Assembly (NCBI GenBank): GCA_937890745.1
Contig: CALADH010000063.1
Coordinates: 1 to 42,660 of the forward strand
Source: Scybalocola_A sp900557175
GTDB lineage: Bacteria > Bacillota > Clostridia > Lachnospirales > Lachnospiraceae
DNA length: 42,660 bases
Direction: 5' to 3'
Shown: positions 32,493 through 42,100 of the stretch, piece after piece
Layout of the letters: every line of letters starts with the position of its first letter
Numbering within the stretch: the stretch's first letter is position 1
Notes under the pieces: generated by a model
What the model was told of the DNA's origin: nothing
Databases searched by the model: none
Seen by the model: the letters and a program-made list of their open reading frames with translations, nothing else
Position numbers and translations under genes: made by a program

Positions 32493-33305
32493 CTATTCCT
32501 CGCTTTCTATTTTCTTCATTCGGTCTGACTTGCCACATTCTCTTGCAATAATATACATACGCTCCGAATCTGTTCTGACATCATCCTCCGTAAAGGCATC
32601 ATAGGCTGCCACAAATGTCATGCCGGCCTTAGAAATCAGCGCTTTCACTTCCTCAAGCGTATATGCTCTTTGGCAATGAACTTCCGAAAACCGCAAAAAT
32701 GGCTCACCGAAATTACTGTCACCATCTTCACAGTCTTCATCCTTTATAAAAAGGTTCAGTTCATATGTATTCACCTTTGTCCCGTCATCATAATCATTGT
32801 CCCATATAAAAGCGCAGTCTTCTCTGTTTTCCGCAATTGTACTGTCACCCATGACTTCCTTATATTTGTAAACTGTATTCATATCAAATATAAAAATGCC
32901 GCCCGGATCCAAATAATTATTGACAAGCCTGAACACCTGCTCAAGTTCTTCCGGCTCTAAAATATAATTCATGCTGTCACATATGCTGACTGCCGCCCGC
33001 ACTGTACCATACAGTTCAAAGCTTCTCATATCCTGCTCAAGATATAAAATATTAAGCCCTGACTCTGCCGCTTTTTCAGCAGCTGTCATCAGCATCTCCT
33101 CTGAATTATCAATACCAATCATATCATAGCCATGCCGGGCAAGCAGTTCGGTCATATTTCCTGTACCGCAGCCCATGTCCAGTACAATACCGTCAGAAAT
33201 GCCATAACGCTCCAGTAATTGTATTAAATATCTGCTCCACATCTCATAAGGAATATTATCCATAAACGTATCATAGACGTGGGCAAAGCTTGTATAAGCT
33301 TCCAT
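32493..33305 (-). CDS. Class I SAM-dependent methyltransferase
   Basis: 270 residues. The SAM-binding motif VLDMGCGTGNMTELLARHG (about 41-59), then IGIDNSEEML, the motif II-like VSICDSMNY and GGIFIFDMNTVYK place it in the Methyltransf_25/ubiE-like group. YTSFAHVYDTFMD at the N-terminus is common in family members found beside hslO in clostridia. The substrate is unknown. GGAGG is seven bases before the ATG, and it has its own promoter. Confidence 0.88.
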   Translation of the reverse strand: MEAYTSFAHVYDTFMDNIPYEMWSRYLIQLLERYGISDGIVLDMGCGTGNMTELLARHGYDMIGIDNSEEMLMTAAEKAAESGLNILYLEQDMRSFELYGTVRAAVSICDSMNYILEPEELEQVFRLVNNYLDPGGIFIFDMNTVYKYKEVMGDSTIAENREDCAFIWDNDYDDGTKVNTYELNLFIKDEDCEDGDSNFGEPFLRFSEVHCQRAYTLEEVKALISKAGMTFVAAYDAFTEDDVRTDSERMYIIARECGKSDRMKKIESEE

Positions 33306-33349
33306 ACATACGCCTCCACTCTTATGCGCCGCATGTGCGGCTACAGCCT

Positions 33350-33379
33350 ATTATATATGCCTCATCTTATATTTATCAA
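33350..33379 (-). promoter_or_regulatory. Promoter of the methyltransferase-hslO unit
   Basis: On the minus strand TTGATA (33374-33379) and a perfect TATAAT (33350-33355) are separated by 18 bases. A GCCGCA-TG-TGCGGC hairpin (33328-33341) lies in the leader just before the ribosome site. Confidence 0.6.
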
Positions 33380-33408
33380 GTGTTTTTAAAGAAAAAGCAT
33401 CAAACTGC

Positions 33409-33437
33409 TTGAATACCCCCTGCTATTCTTCTATAAT
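33409..33437 (+). promoter_or_regulatory. Promoter of thiWM
   Basis: TTGAAT (33409-33414), a 17-base spacer and a perfect TATAAT (33432-33437). Transcription should start near 33444, at the foot of the structured leader. Confidence 0.8.
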
Positions 33438-33443
33438 GATGAG

Positions 33444-33529
33444 AGCAGAATTTATGCACCGTCCAATGGCACTCAGACGACAGCATGCTTAAATTCTTAC
33501 TTAATCAACTATAAGAAAGAAGGTCTTTT
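33444..33529 (+). ncRNA. Structured thiWM leader, candidate riboswitch of unknown class
   Basis: The ~86-nt leader can fold into P1 AGAATTTA/TAAATTCT (33447-33454 with 33490-33497), TGC/GCA (33455-33457 with 33483-33485) and P2 CGTC/GACG (33460-33463 with 33476-33479) closing a 12-nt loop. A competing hairpin, TTCTTA/TAAGAA (33494-33499 with 33512-33517), uses four bases of the P1 3' arm and abuts the AAGAAGG ribosome site (33517-33523). Such mutually exclusive helices are typical of translational riboswitches. The TPP consensus usual before thi genes is not present. The ligand is unknown; folding is by eye. Confidence 0.5.
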
Positions 33530-34060
33530 ATGAAAACCTACGCCAAAACAGCGTCTGCCATACCAACGAAAAAGCTTGTCCTCAGCGCGCTTTTTATCGC
33601 ACTTGGTGTGACAACATCAACAATTTTAGTTTTTCCAATCGGCGCTTCAAAATGTGCACCTGTACAGCACTTTATCAATGTAGCCTCTGCGGTTATCTTA
33701 GGTCCGGGCTATGCACTGATTAATGCCTTTTTAATCTCTCTGATCCGCTTTGCACTTGGTACCGGAAGTCTTCTTGCCTTTCCCGGAAGCATGATCGGTG
33801 CTTTCCTTGCCGGCATATTATTCCGTCTGTTTAAAAAGGATATCGCGGCCTTTGCCGGTGAAGTCTTTGGCACAAGCGTCCTCGGCGGCATCTGCGCTTT
33901 CTTCGTCGCAAAACTCTTTATGGCCAATGACACTGCCGCACTGTTTACTTATGTACTCCCGTTTTTTGTAAGTACAATTGTCGGAAGTGCTATCGCTTAC
34001 ATTATTATACGTCAGCTGCGCCGGATGAAAGTTTTAAAAGACGATGCCATCAATTTCTAA
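33530..34060 (+). CDS. thiW: ThiW, ECF transporter S component for the thiazole precursor
   Basis: 176 residues, strongly hydrophobic with about five to six membrane helices. LVLSALFIALGVTTSTILVFPIGASKCAPVQHFINVASAVILGPGYALINAF is the ThiW pattern in short pieces (PIGASKCAPVQH, VILGPGYA). As the S component of an energy-coupling factor transporter it is predicted to import hydroxyethylthiazole; the shared Ecf module would be elsewhere. AAGAAGG lies six bases before the ATG. thiM follows after 13 bases, completing uptake and phosphorylation. Confidence 0.92.
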   Translation: MKTYAKTASAIPTKKLVLSALFIALGVTTSTILVFPIGASKCAPVQHFINVASAVILGPGYALINAFLISLIRFALGTGSLLAFPGSMIGAFLAGILFRLFKKDIAAFAGEVFGTSVLGGICAFFVAKLFMANDTAALFTYVLPFFVSTIVGSAIAYIIIRQLRRMKVLKDDAINF

Positions 34061-34073
34061 GGAGGCTTACCCT

Positions 34074-34844
34074 ATGGATTTATCACAGCTTAAAGCGCTC
34101 CAAAATAAAGTTGCTGCCGCGCGGCCGCTCGTCCATCATATTACAAACTTTGTCACAATGTATCAGTGTGCCCGTATCACTTCTGTGCTCGGCGCTTCGC
34201 CGATTATGGCTTTTGCAGCTGAAGAAGCCTGCGATGTCACATCAAAAGCCGACAGCCTTGTCATAAATACCGGCACATTAAACAATACAGTGATTGCTTC
34301 AATTCCAAAAGCACTTGAAGCCGCAAATCGCCACAATATTCCTGTTGTACTTGATCCTGTAGGTCTACAGCTTTCCGACTACAGACACGACTTCATCCTG
34401 TCACTGCTTGAAGGCTTTCACTTTGATGTCTTAAGATGCAACAGCGCCGAGCTCTTAAACATTCACAATAAAGTATGTTTAGGCAGCGGCATCGACTGTG
34501 GCCGCGACACGGATATAACTGATGTAAAACAAGCGGCCAAAGCTGTTGCTGCCCGCTATGACTGTACAGTTGCCTGTACCGGACCGACAGATATCATCTC
34601 GTACCCTGAAGGCACAATCCTTCTGTCACGCGGCAGTGCTCTGCTTCCAAAGCTTGTCGGTACAGGCTGTATGGTCAACTCGCTGATCGGCGCCTTTCTT
34701 CCTGTATCAGACTCTGCTGCTGAAGCGGCCGAAGCCGGTATTCTCACGATGTGCCTTGCAGGAGAAGCGGCCGAAGATTCTCTCAGTTCATCCGACGGTA
34801 TCGGTACCTTTGAAGTAAAGCTTTTGGACTTTTTAAACTTATAA
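34074..34844 (+). CDS. thiM: Hydroxyethylthiazole kinase
   Basis: 256 residues from ATG 34074, eight bases after AGGAGG; an in-frame start ten codons earlier inside thiW is rejected. ThiM motifs are PLVHHITNFVTMYQCA, LGASPIMAFAAEE, LVINTGTL, IPVVLDPVG, LRCNSAE and GTGCMVNSLIGAFL, the last holding the catalytic Cys of the ribokinase-like fold. It phosphorylates 4-methyl-5-hydroxyethylthiazole with ATP for thiamine salvage. A terminator follows. Confidence 0.97.
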   Translation: MDLSQLKALQNKVAAARPLVHHITNFVTMYQCARITSVLGASPIMAFAAEEACDVTSKADSLVINTGTLNNTVIASIPKALEAANRHNIPVVLDPVGLQLSDYRHDFILSLLEGFHFDVLRCNSAELLNIHNKVCLGSGIDCGRDTDITDVKQAAKAVAARYDCTVACTGPTDIISYPEGTILLSRGSALLPKLVGTGCMVNSLIGAFLPVSDSAAEAAEAGILTMCLAGEAAEDSLSSSDGIGTFEVKLLDFLNL

Positions 34845-34887
34845 CAAAAGTATCACTAAATCTTTTCAATAAAGCAATTTCTTTACC

Positions 34888-34915
34888 GCGGCAGCCGTCA
34901 GGCCGCCGCTTTTTT
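34888..34915 (+). terminator. Rho-independent terminator of thiWM
   Basis: GCGGC-A-GCC, loop GTCA, GGC-C-GCCGC form a strong stem with one mismatch, followed by six Ts. It lies between the convergent thiM and spore-protein genes. Confidence 0.85.
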
Positions 34916-34952
34916 AATACTTTCACCATGCACCGCTTCCCCGCTCTGCGTA

Positions 34953-35141
34953 TCAATCCTTCTGTTTTGTTCTCTCTCTTTTCCGCCTCGACATAATGCC
35001 TCCAATCTGACCTGCCTGCTTTGCAGTCAGAGACTTCCATCCACCGGCCTTCACAAGTTCATACAGGCCGAGCTCCTCAGCGATTTCACACTTCATCTTC
35101 TCATCCGGTGTCAGCTCTTTTTCTTTTTTCACTTTTGACAT
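34953..35141 (-). CDS. Small acid-soluble spore protein, alpha/beta type (divergent)
   Basis: 62 residues. LTPDEKMKCEIAEELGLYELVKAGGWKSLTAKQAGQIGG, seen here as EKMKCEIAEELGL and TAKQAGQIGGIMSRRK, matches the two conserved segments of alpha/beta SASPs. The Lys/Arg-rich tail is as in Lachnospiraceae members. Such proteins coat and protect spore DNA; the EIA segment includes the GPR protease site in classical members. GGGGTG precedes the ATG. No clear sigma-G promoter was found by eye. It marks the organism as a spore former, or a recent descendant of one. Confidence 0.8.
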   Translation of the reverse strand: MSKVKKEKELTPDEKMKCEIAEELGLYELVKAGGWKSLTAKQAGQIGGIMSRRKRERTKQKD

Positions 35142-35238
35142 AAAATCACCCCGCTGTTTTCATCTTCTCCAAAGTGTTAAAAAATCATACAAAAATACGA
35201 CTTAATCTTCTTTTATAAATATCTTTCATGGGAAAACC

Positions 35239-35328
35239 GGCAGAACTGCCTTTAAGATTCGGGAACATTCCCGTATAACTGATGCAAATATTATCTCATA
35301 TGACGGCCCCTTTTTCAAGAGGCCGCCG
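35239..35328. other. Three short perfect or near-perfect hairpins between the spore gene and addA
   Basis: GGCAG-AA-CTGCC (35239-35250), CGGGAA-CA-TTCCCG (35260-35273) and GGCCCCTT/AAGAGGCC (35305-35324). The last lies just after the addA stop and could be a weak terminator on minus, though it has no U-run. Confidence 0.4.
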
Positions 35329-35332
35329 CCCA

Positions 35333-38300
35333 TTATCGTTCGACATTATCCGACAATAGAATCGCTTTATTTAAAGAAAATGAATAAATATATTTTTCCG
35401 AAACCGGCAGCCCCATAAGGCGCGATGCTGCCTGCTCATAGTAATCCAGCTGCTTTTCATACCGTTTTATAAGCACTTTTTCATCCTTTACATAATCTGT
35501 CTTATAATCGACAATCACAAGTTTTCCTTCTTCTTCAAAGCAGGCATCAATAACGCCCTGAACCAAAATGGTTTCCCGGCTGTCTGTGTGAAAAATCTCA
35601 CCTGCATTGATACCGATCATAAACTGCTTTTCCCGATATAACTTCTGCCTGCGCGCAGCTGCAGCCATCCGCCCGCCAAGATGGCTTCTGCAAAAATTAA
35701 AAATCATCCACGGACTTATGCGCTCTGCTGCTTCACGCTCAATAATGCCTTCGTTACAGAGATGCTCAATATAGCCCTTTGCATCTTTGAGCGAATGTAT
35801 ACTATCAAAATCCGCCAACTCCATCATCTTGTGTACCGCCGTACCACGCGCTGCAGCCGCAGCCATACCGGCAGCTTTAGCCTCTTGCCCGTCAGCATCA
35901 TCACCCGAATCACCGATACCATCTTTTGAAACTTGAATTTCGATATTTTGAATAAAGCTGTCATCGGACATCTCCTCATCTTCGCCCATCCTTTTAAGCT
36001 CACTGACTGTCATCTTTGCATGCATATTCACAGCATCTTTATGCGGATATTCCCATAACATATGATTATTCCAGACTGCTGCAGTCTCTTTTGTCAGAAG
36101 GTCATCCGAAAGTGCCAAAAGCTGCGCTTTTAGAAACTGATTTCCTATTACCGCCTCTGCTTTTCTTTTCATCAGCTCACCGGTTGTCACTTTCTGCACT
36201 GTAATCTTCGCCTCCGATTGCGCCCTGTAGCTGTCATTCAGCACAACAGGCATCACCCAGTCAAAATAAGACGACGCCGATGTCAAATCTGTATATGAAA
36301 GCATGGACGAAGCGCTCAGCGCCGTCTGAGTCCATTTTTCAAAAGACTTTTGAACATTCTCACATGTTCCTGTCAGTATAAGCCGTTCCTTTGCCCGTGT
36401 CAGAGCGACATAAAGCACTCGAAGCTCCTCACCGAGATTTTCTGCCGCAATACGTCCGGAAAGCGCATTCTTTAAAATTGTGGCACACTTTACCCGCGCT
36501 TTCTCATCCACCGCCTCAGGTCCGAGACCGTATTCCGAATGAATCAAAAGGCTGCTTCTTGCGTCCTGCTGATTAAACCGCTTGCTCATACCGCTGACAA
36601 AAACAACCGGATATTCAAGTCCCTTGCTTTTATGAATACTCATGATCCGAACAGCATCCTCCTGCTCGCCGAGTACCGAAGCCTCGCCCATATCTGCCTC
36701 ATACTTTTCAAGGCGCCGGATATAGCGGACAAAATTAAACAGTCCCTTATAACTTGTTTTTTCATAATCCACTGCTTTTGCCACAAGCATATCAAGATTT
36801 GCTCTGCGCTTCATGCCAAGAGGCATGGCACTCATCAGATGATAGCAGCCTGTTTCCTCATAAATCTTTAATATCAGCTTGTGAATCGGCATATATGATA
36901 CACATGCCCTGAAACGTGCCAGCGTCTCCATGAAATGTCTGAGCTGTGCCCGCACCGGAGCACACGCCGCCATATCAAAATGTGTCTCCAAAAGCGCATC
37001 ATTCTCCTCATTCATAAAGCTTTTGCAGGCATCATAAAAACTCGTCTGCTTAGAAACGGCACGAATCATTGCAAGTGCCTCGTCAGAAAATTCAAACAGG
37101 CATGACTTTAACACTGCCACAAGGGCAATATCCTGCAGGGGATTATCAATCACGCTTAAAAAAGCGACCATCGTCCTTATTTCCAGTGTATCAAAAAAAC
37201 CTGTAGAAATCTCTGTATGCACTGGAATGTGCTCCTGCTCAAGCCCATGGGCGAAGCTTTCTGAAAAACCGCTCATCGTCCGGAGCAAAATAACGATATC
37301 TCTATATTGAAGCGGTCTGTAGTCACCACTCTGCTTATCAAGCACTTTAAGCCCCTCATCCATCAGACTGTGAATCCTGTCGGCAACAGCCTTTGCCTCC
37401 CAGTCTTTTGCTGTCATCTCACAGCCCTCCGGCTGCCCGCCGCTAACGGCATCTGAAAGCCTGCCGCTGTCTGTCTCCGCAGCACCACTGCTGCCATCCG
37501 AATCCGCATCCTGCGTATCAATCAAAAGAATTTCCGTACTGTCACTTGTAAAGCCGTCACCATCATACACTTTAAAATCAGCACCCCGGTTCAGAGCCGC
37601 ATCTTTATCATAAACAATGCCGCCCAAAGCCTCACCCATGATATGTTCAAAAATAAAATTGACAAAATCAACGACACAATCCCGGCTTCTGAAGTTTTTA
37701 TGCAAATCAATACGCAGTGCATCACCGCCGCCATCCACCGGATATGTCTTATACTTTTCCATAAAAAGTTCAGGGCGCGCCAGTCTGAATTTATAAATAC
37801 TCTGCTTGACATCACCGACCATAAACCGGTTAAACCCGCCTGAAGTTTCTTTTGACACTGCCTTAAGAAGCGTCTCCTGTACAAGATTACTGTCCTGATA
37901 CTCGTCGCACATGACTTCTTCAAAACGCTCAGCAAGTGTTTTTGCCGCATTACTCTGAATCATTGTGCTATCTTCATCACGTTTTAGTAAAATATCTAAG
38001 GCAAAATGCTCCAAATCTCCAAAATCAATCACATTTTTTGCTGCTTTCCGCGCCTGATACTCATCTGAAAATTCTCTCACAAGCGATAAAAGCACGCGCA
38101 TCGGCTGTATTGTCCGCTGTATATCCTTAAGCATCGTCGTCTCATCTGCATAAAAATAATCTTTTTTCAATTTATCCACAGACGTCTTGACACTGTCGCG
38201 GAGGTCTTTCACAAGCTGCTTATTCTCATCAGAAGCTTCCGGCATCTTCTTTCTGGACAAAGCCTTCCACTTAAGATTTTCTGTGACCTGCCTATATTCA

Positions 38301-39103
38301 TCAATCGTTTGGCATTCTGCGAGCCGGTTAATGTATGCCAGATCATCTGCAATAGCCTCACCGTAAAATACCGGTCCATCCGCATACCCACATACAGCTT
38401 CAGCCGTCTTCAGACGTATCTTAAAATCCTCAAGCATATGATGGATATCCTCCATCATCGCCTTTATAAGCGGAAGTTCATAAAAATCAGAAATATTGTC
38501 CACCATGAGCATACGAAGACACTCATCAAGCCACAGATCCGGCCACGGATAACTTCTTGAATAGGCATAAATCTGGGAAATCAGCGACTCGATGCTTTCA
38601 TCCGTCTTTCCCTTGGCATAGCACTCTACGAAATTTAAAAAATCCTCGCCGCCTGCCTCATACCTGCGCTCTAAAACAGCCTCCATCGTATCTGCCCGCA
38701 TCAGCGTCAGTTCCATCTCGTCGGCAATGCGAAAAGCCGGATCCAAATCAATCTCATTGAAATGGTTTCGTATAACATACAGGCAAAAGCTGTGAATCGT
38801 CGTAATCTGTGCATTTCTTAAAAGAAGCGACTGTTTCTCAAGCAAAAGATTATCCGGTTCTTCGGCCATACGCTTATCAAGCGCCGCGCCGATACGCTCT
38901 TTCATTTCTGCGGCTGCCGCGTGGGTGAATGTCACAACAAGCAGTCTGTCAATATCTACCGGATTTTTTTTGTCCGTGATTTTTTGAATAATACGCTCAA
39001 CAAGCACTGCTGTCTTTCCCGATCCGGCTGCCGCTGACACTAAAATATTGCGGCCGCGCTCATCAATGACTTTTTTTTGTTCTTTCGTCCACGTCACACC
39101 CAT
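35333..39103 (-). CDS. addA: Helicase-exonuclease AddAB, subunit A
   Basis: 1256 residues from ATG 39103 (MGVTWTKEQKKVID), seven bases after AAAGGAG. A longer frame back to 39271 overlaps addB and is rejected. UvrD-type helicase motifs include ILVSAAAGSGKTAVLV (Walker A 23-31), VTFTHAAAAEMKERI, VMCDEYQDSN and VRIMSIHKSKGLEYPVVFV. The C-terminal RecB-family nuclease domain has GVIDACFEEEGKLVIVDYKTD (DYKT 1199-1202) and EKQLDYY. AddAB processes double-strand breaks and loads RecA after Chi recognition. It starts one base after the addB stop. Confidence 0.97.
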   Translation of the reverse strand: MGVTWTKEQKKVIDERGRNILVSAAAGSGKTAVLVERIIQKITDKKNPVDIDRLLVVTFTHAAAAEMKERIGAALDKRMAEEPDNLLLEKQSLLLRNAQITTIHSFCLYVIRNHFNEIDLDPAFRIADEMELTLMRADTMEAVLERRYEAGGEDFLNFVECYAKGKTDESIESLISQIYAYSRSYPWPDLWLDECLRMLMVDNISDFYELPLIKAMMEDIHHMLEDFKIRLKTAEAVCGYADGPVFYGEAIADDLAYINRLAECQTIDEYRQVTENLKWKALSRKKMPEASDENKQLVKDLRDSVKTSVDKLKKDYFYADETTMLKDIQRTIQPMRVLLSLVREFSDEYQARKAAKNVIDFGDLEHFALDILLKRDEDSTMIQSNAAKTLAERFEEVMCDEYQDSNLVQETLLKAVSKETSGGFNRFMVGDVKQSIYKFRLARPELFMEKYKTYPVDGGGDALRIDLHKNFRSRDCVVDFVNFIFEHIMGEALGGIVYDKDAALNRGADFKVYDGDGFTSDSTEILLIDTQDADSDGSSGAAETDSGRLSDAVSGGQPEGCEMTAKDWEAKAVADRIHSLMDEGLKVLDKQSGDYRPLQYRDIVILLRTMSGFSESFAHGLEQEHIPVHTEISTGFFDTLEIRTMVAFLSVIDNPLQDIALVAVLKSCLFEFSDEALAMIRAVSKQTSFYDACKSFMNEENDALLETHFDMAACAPVRAQLRHFMETLARFRACVSYMPIHKLILKIYEETGCYHLMSAMPLGMKRRANLDMLVAKAVDYEKTSYKGLFNFVRYIRRLEKYEADMGEASVLGEQEDAVRIMSIHKSKGLEYPVVFVSGMSKRFNQQDARSSLLIHSEYGLGPEAVDEKARVKCATILKNALSGRIAAENLGEELRVLYVALTRAKERLILTGTCENVQKSFEKWTQTALSASSMLSYTDLTSASSYFDWVMPVVLNDSYRAQSEAKITVQKVTTGELMKRKAEAVIGNQFLKAQLLALSDDLLTKETAAVWNNHMLWEYPHKDAVNMHAKMTVSELKRMGEDEEMSDDSFIQNIEIQVSKDGIGDSGDDADGQEAKAAGMAAAAARGTAVHKMMELADFDSIHSLKDAKGYIEHLCNEGIIEREAAERISPWMIFNFCRSHLGGRMAAAARRQKLYREKQFMIGINAGEIFHTDSRETILVQGVIDACFEEEGKLVIVDYKTDYVKDEKVLIKRYEKQLDYYEQAASRLMGLPVSEKYIYSFSLNKAILLSDNVER

Positions 39104-39104
39104 C

Positions 39105-42100
39105 TTATTGCTCCTTTCCGCATATCTCATGCCACACAGCCTGCGCCGACAGCTCAGCGAGCTGACGGAAGCTGTAGCCGTCAACTGTTTCATCAAAACC
39201 GCACACCGGTTTATAAGCGCAATACGTACAGGCATTTCCTTTGCTGCCACGCTTATACGGTCTGACATCAATACGCCCGTCTAATATATCACGGCCGATA
39301 CGCCGTACCGTCTGTGCTGTAAAATCAAACAGCCGCCCAAACTTTTCTGTGGATGCCGTTGCTGATTTTTTAGACAGCGTGCCGTCCTTATTGAGCGCTA
39401 CAGGAATCACATCCGACTCCTTATCAAAGCTGCCGTCCATCATACGGATGATTGACATATTTTCATTAACAAGCCCGTTCATCTTAAGTGCCTTTAAAAG
39501 CGCTTCCGTGACATCCTCCGCCTCCTGCGTGCTAACTGCCGAAACAAGCGGATCGTCAATATGATAATACAAAATACCTGCCGGAATGATCTGCTTTTTG
39601 CTCTCTTGGCGTTTCATATCCATCGCCGCATCCATATAAACAACGAGCTGAAGCTGAAGGCCATAATAAAGAGCCACCAGATCAAACTTCTTAGAACCCG
39701 ATTTATAATCGACAACCTTGACATAAATATTCTCATCATCCTCGCACGTATCCAGCCGGTCTATCGTCCCTTTAAGGTGCAGCACTTCATCATCGGACAG
39801 CGCAATATCTACCGTTCCCGAACCGTCACGATCAAAACGAAGCTCATAATCCTTTGGCTCAAAGCTGCCTTTTTGAAGCTGCTTTTGAAGTGCCCACACC
39901 GTGCGGCGCACCATACGCACAAGACGGTATATTAAAAACTTATTTCTGTAATTATCTAAAAGTATGGCATTGCGGCTGTTTGCCGCCACTGCCTCCACAC
40001 ATTCACCGGCAAGACGCTCTCTGAAATCATCCGGCGCTGTATGCCACGTATATTCTGAACCGGCAAGACGCTTTGAAAACAATTCTAAGGCGCTGTGAAA
40101 CAAAATACCCAAATCCGGCGCTTCGATTCTGTACTCGGCTCTTTCCTTAAGCTTCAGACCATACATAAGAAAATGTGCATATGCACAGGATGCATACTTT
40201 TCAAGTGTTGTCACACTATTCTCCAGCGTATGTCCGTAAAGCGCCCGCACAGCCCTGTCTGAGAGGCGGTCATCCTCATGACTTAAAAAAGCTGCACCGC
40301 ACAGCCGCTGTACATACCGGGCATCCCTACTGCGAAGCCAAAGATAAAGCTGCAGCCAAAGCCTGTCTGCGTGTCCCTGCCGGCACGATCCAAATCCGTC
40401 TGTCAATGCCATAATCATCTCACGTCTGTCATAAAGTTCAAGGCTGTCTTCTTTTCCGGCATCATCCGGCGAAAGCCCAAGGGACGGAAACATTGCCGTC
40501 AGCTTTGATATAAGCGATGAAGGCCGCATCGGCTTCCCATGTGCGTCTACATTAGAAAAACTTACATATAAAGCCTGTGATGCCTTTGTGAGCACTGTAT
40601 AAATATAAAATCTGTCTGTACATGCATCCTGCTTTGCCGTCGGCGAAAGTTCAACCGACTTTTGAGCAAGCAATTCCTTATCCATATCATTAATAAGTCC
40701 GCCCTCTTTAAGTGCTGACGGCACAATCCCGTCATTGACACCCACAAAAAACATCACGCGTATGCCGTCAAGTCTTGTACGTCTCAAATCACCGACAATA
40801 ACCTGATCAAGTCCCGGCGGAATAATGCCGACCTTTGCCTCTCCGAAACCGGCATCCAAAATATCCGAAAATTCTTTAAGACTCATCGGCTCACTTCCAA
40901 GCACAGACATCAGCTTCTCTAAAATATCTGTTACCGCACCGTAAATCTGACTGTATTCTTTGGCAAGGGCAAGCGCACCGTCCGCCTCAAAACGCTCACA
41001 CATCGCATCAATCCGTTTTTCAAAATCATGTGTTTTTAAAAAATCCATCAAAATCCCGGCATAACTTCCGGCTGTGCCGTCTGAACTATCAATGGCCGAC
41101 TTCACCGGCAAAAGCCATTCCATGACCTGATGCCGCGTCTCATTGATAAGTTCAATTTCTCCCTCTGACATTCCCTTATAACGCCGTTCAAAAGGCTTCA
41201 TCCACTGTTTTGCGCCACGGATGCCTGTCGCTAAAATATAATTTTCAAGCCGGTCAATATCCAAGTCCAAAATATCTGTCATCGCTGTCTTTAAATATCT
41301 GAATACACTCTCATACTTAAAGTCATCACTGACAACTTCCAAAAGTGCACGAACAAACTCCACAAGACAATTTTCAAGCACACTTTTTCTGCTGTCAATA
41401 AAATAAGGAATCTCTGCCTGCGCCATCTCACGCTCAATCATATGGCCATAAACTGACAAATCACCTGTAATTACAGCCATTTCCCGAAACCGCACGCCAT
41501 CCCTCAAAAGCTTTTTCATACGATGTGTCATAGCACGAAGCTCCGCCGCCGGATTCATCGCCGGTAAAAGATGGATGTCATCTGTCGGTGCATCGTAAAC
41601 ACTTCCTTTTTGATTCCTGTAAATATGTCGTTCCATAAAGGCAAGCGCCCTGCTGTTTTTAAATCGCACGCCATCTTTTAAAACAATATCCTCTGACCTT
41701 TCAATATGTTCTGTCATGCAAAGGCGCTCAAGACGATGGATTGTCTCTCTTGTCAGATAAAAAAGCTTAAACGGTGCGCCTGTCTCATAAAAATTGTCAC
41801 GCACATCAACCGTTATGGAAATCTGGACATCTCTCACCTGCTTTAACAGCGCACCGAGAAGCTTGTACTGGGATGGCGTAAAACCCGTAAATTCATCAAG
41901 ATAAATATAACTGTTTTTCAAAAATTCTGAATCCGGCACGACTGCGGTAAACCTGTCCAAAAGTTCCTCCGCCGTCATATATCTGTCTTCAATTTCTTTT
42001 TGAAAAGCTTCAAAAATACATCCGATATCATGAAGCTTTCCCGAAAGCATCGGCTGGGATGACAATTCTTCCGAAAGTTCAAGAAGCTGCCCCGGCGTCA

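Noticed and set aside
33444..33529. Thiamine pyrophosphate riboswitch
   Set aside because: A CTCAGA string occurs, but the paired TPP core elements (CTGAGA with ACCTGATCTGGATAATGCC-like) are missing.
34783..35040. Minus-strand open frame of 85 codons
   Set aside because: It overlaps thiM, the terminator and the spore-protein gene in another frame; no recognisable motif.
35142..35220. Sigma-G promoter of the spore-protein gene
   Set aside because: No convincing -35/-10 pair for sigma-G was found by eye.
39104..39271. 56-codon N-terminal extension of addA
   Set aside because: It lies wholly inside addB in another frame; the ATG at 39103 has a good ribosome site and the expected family start.
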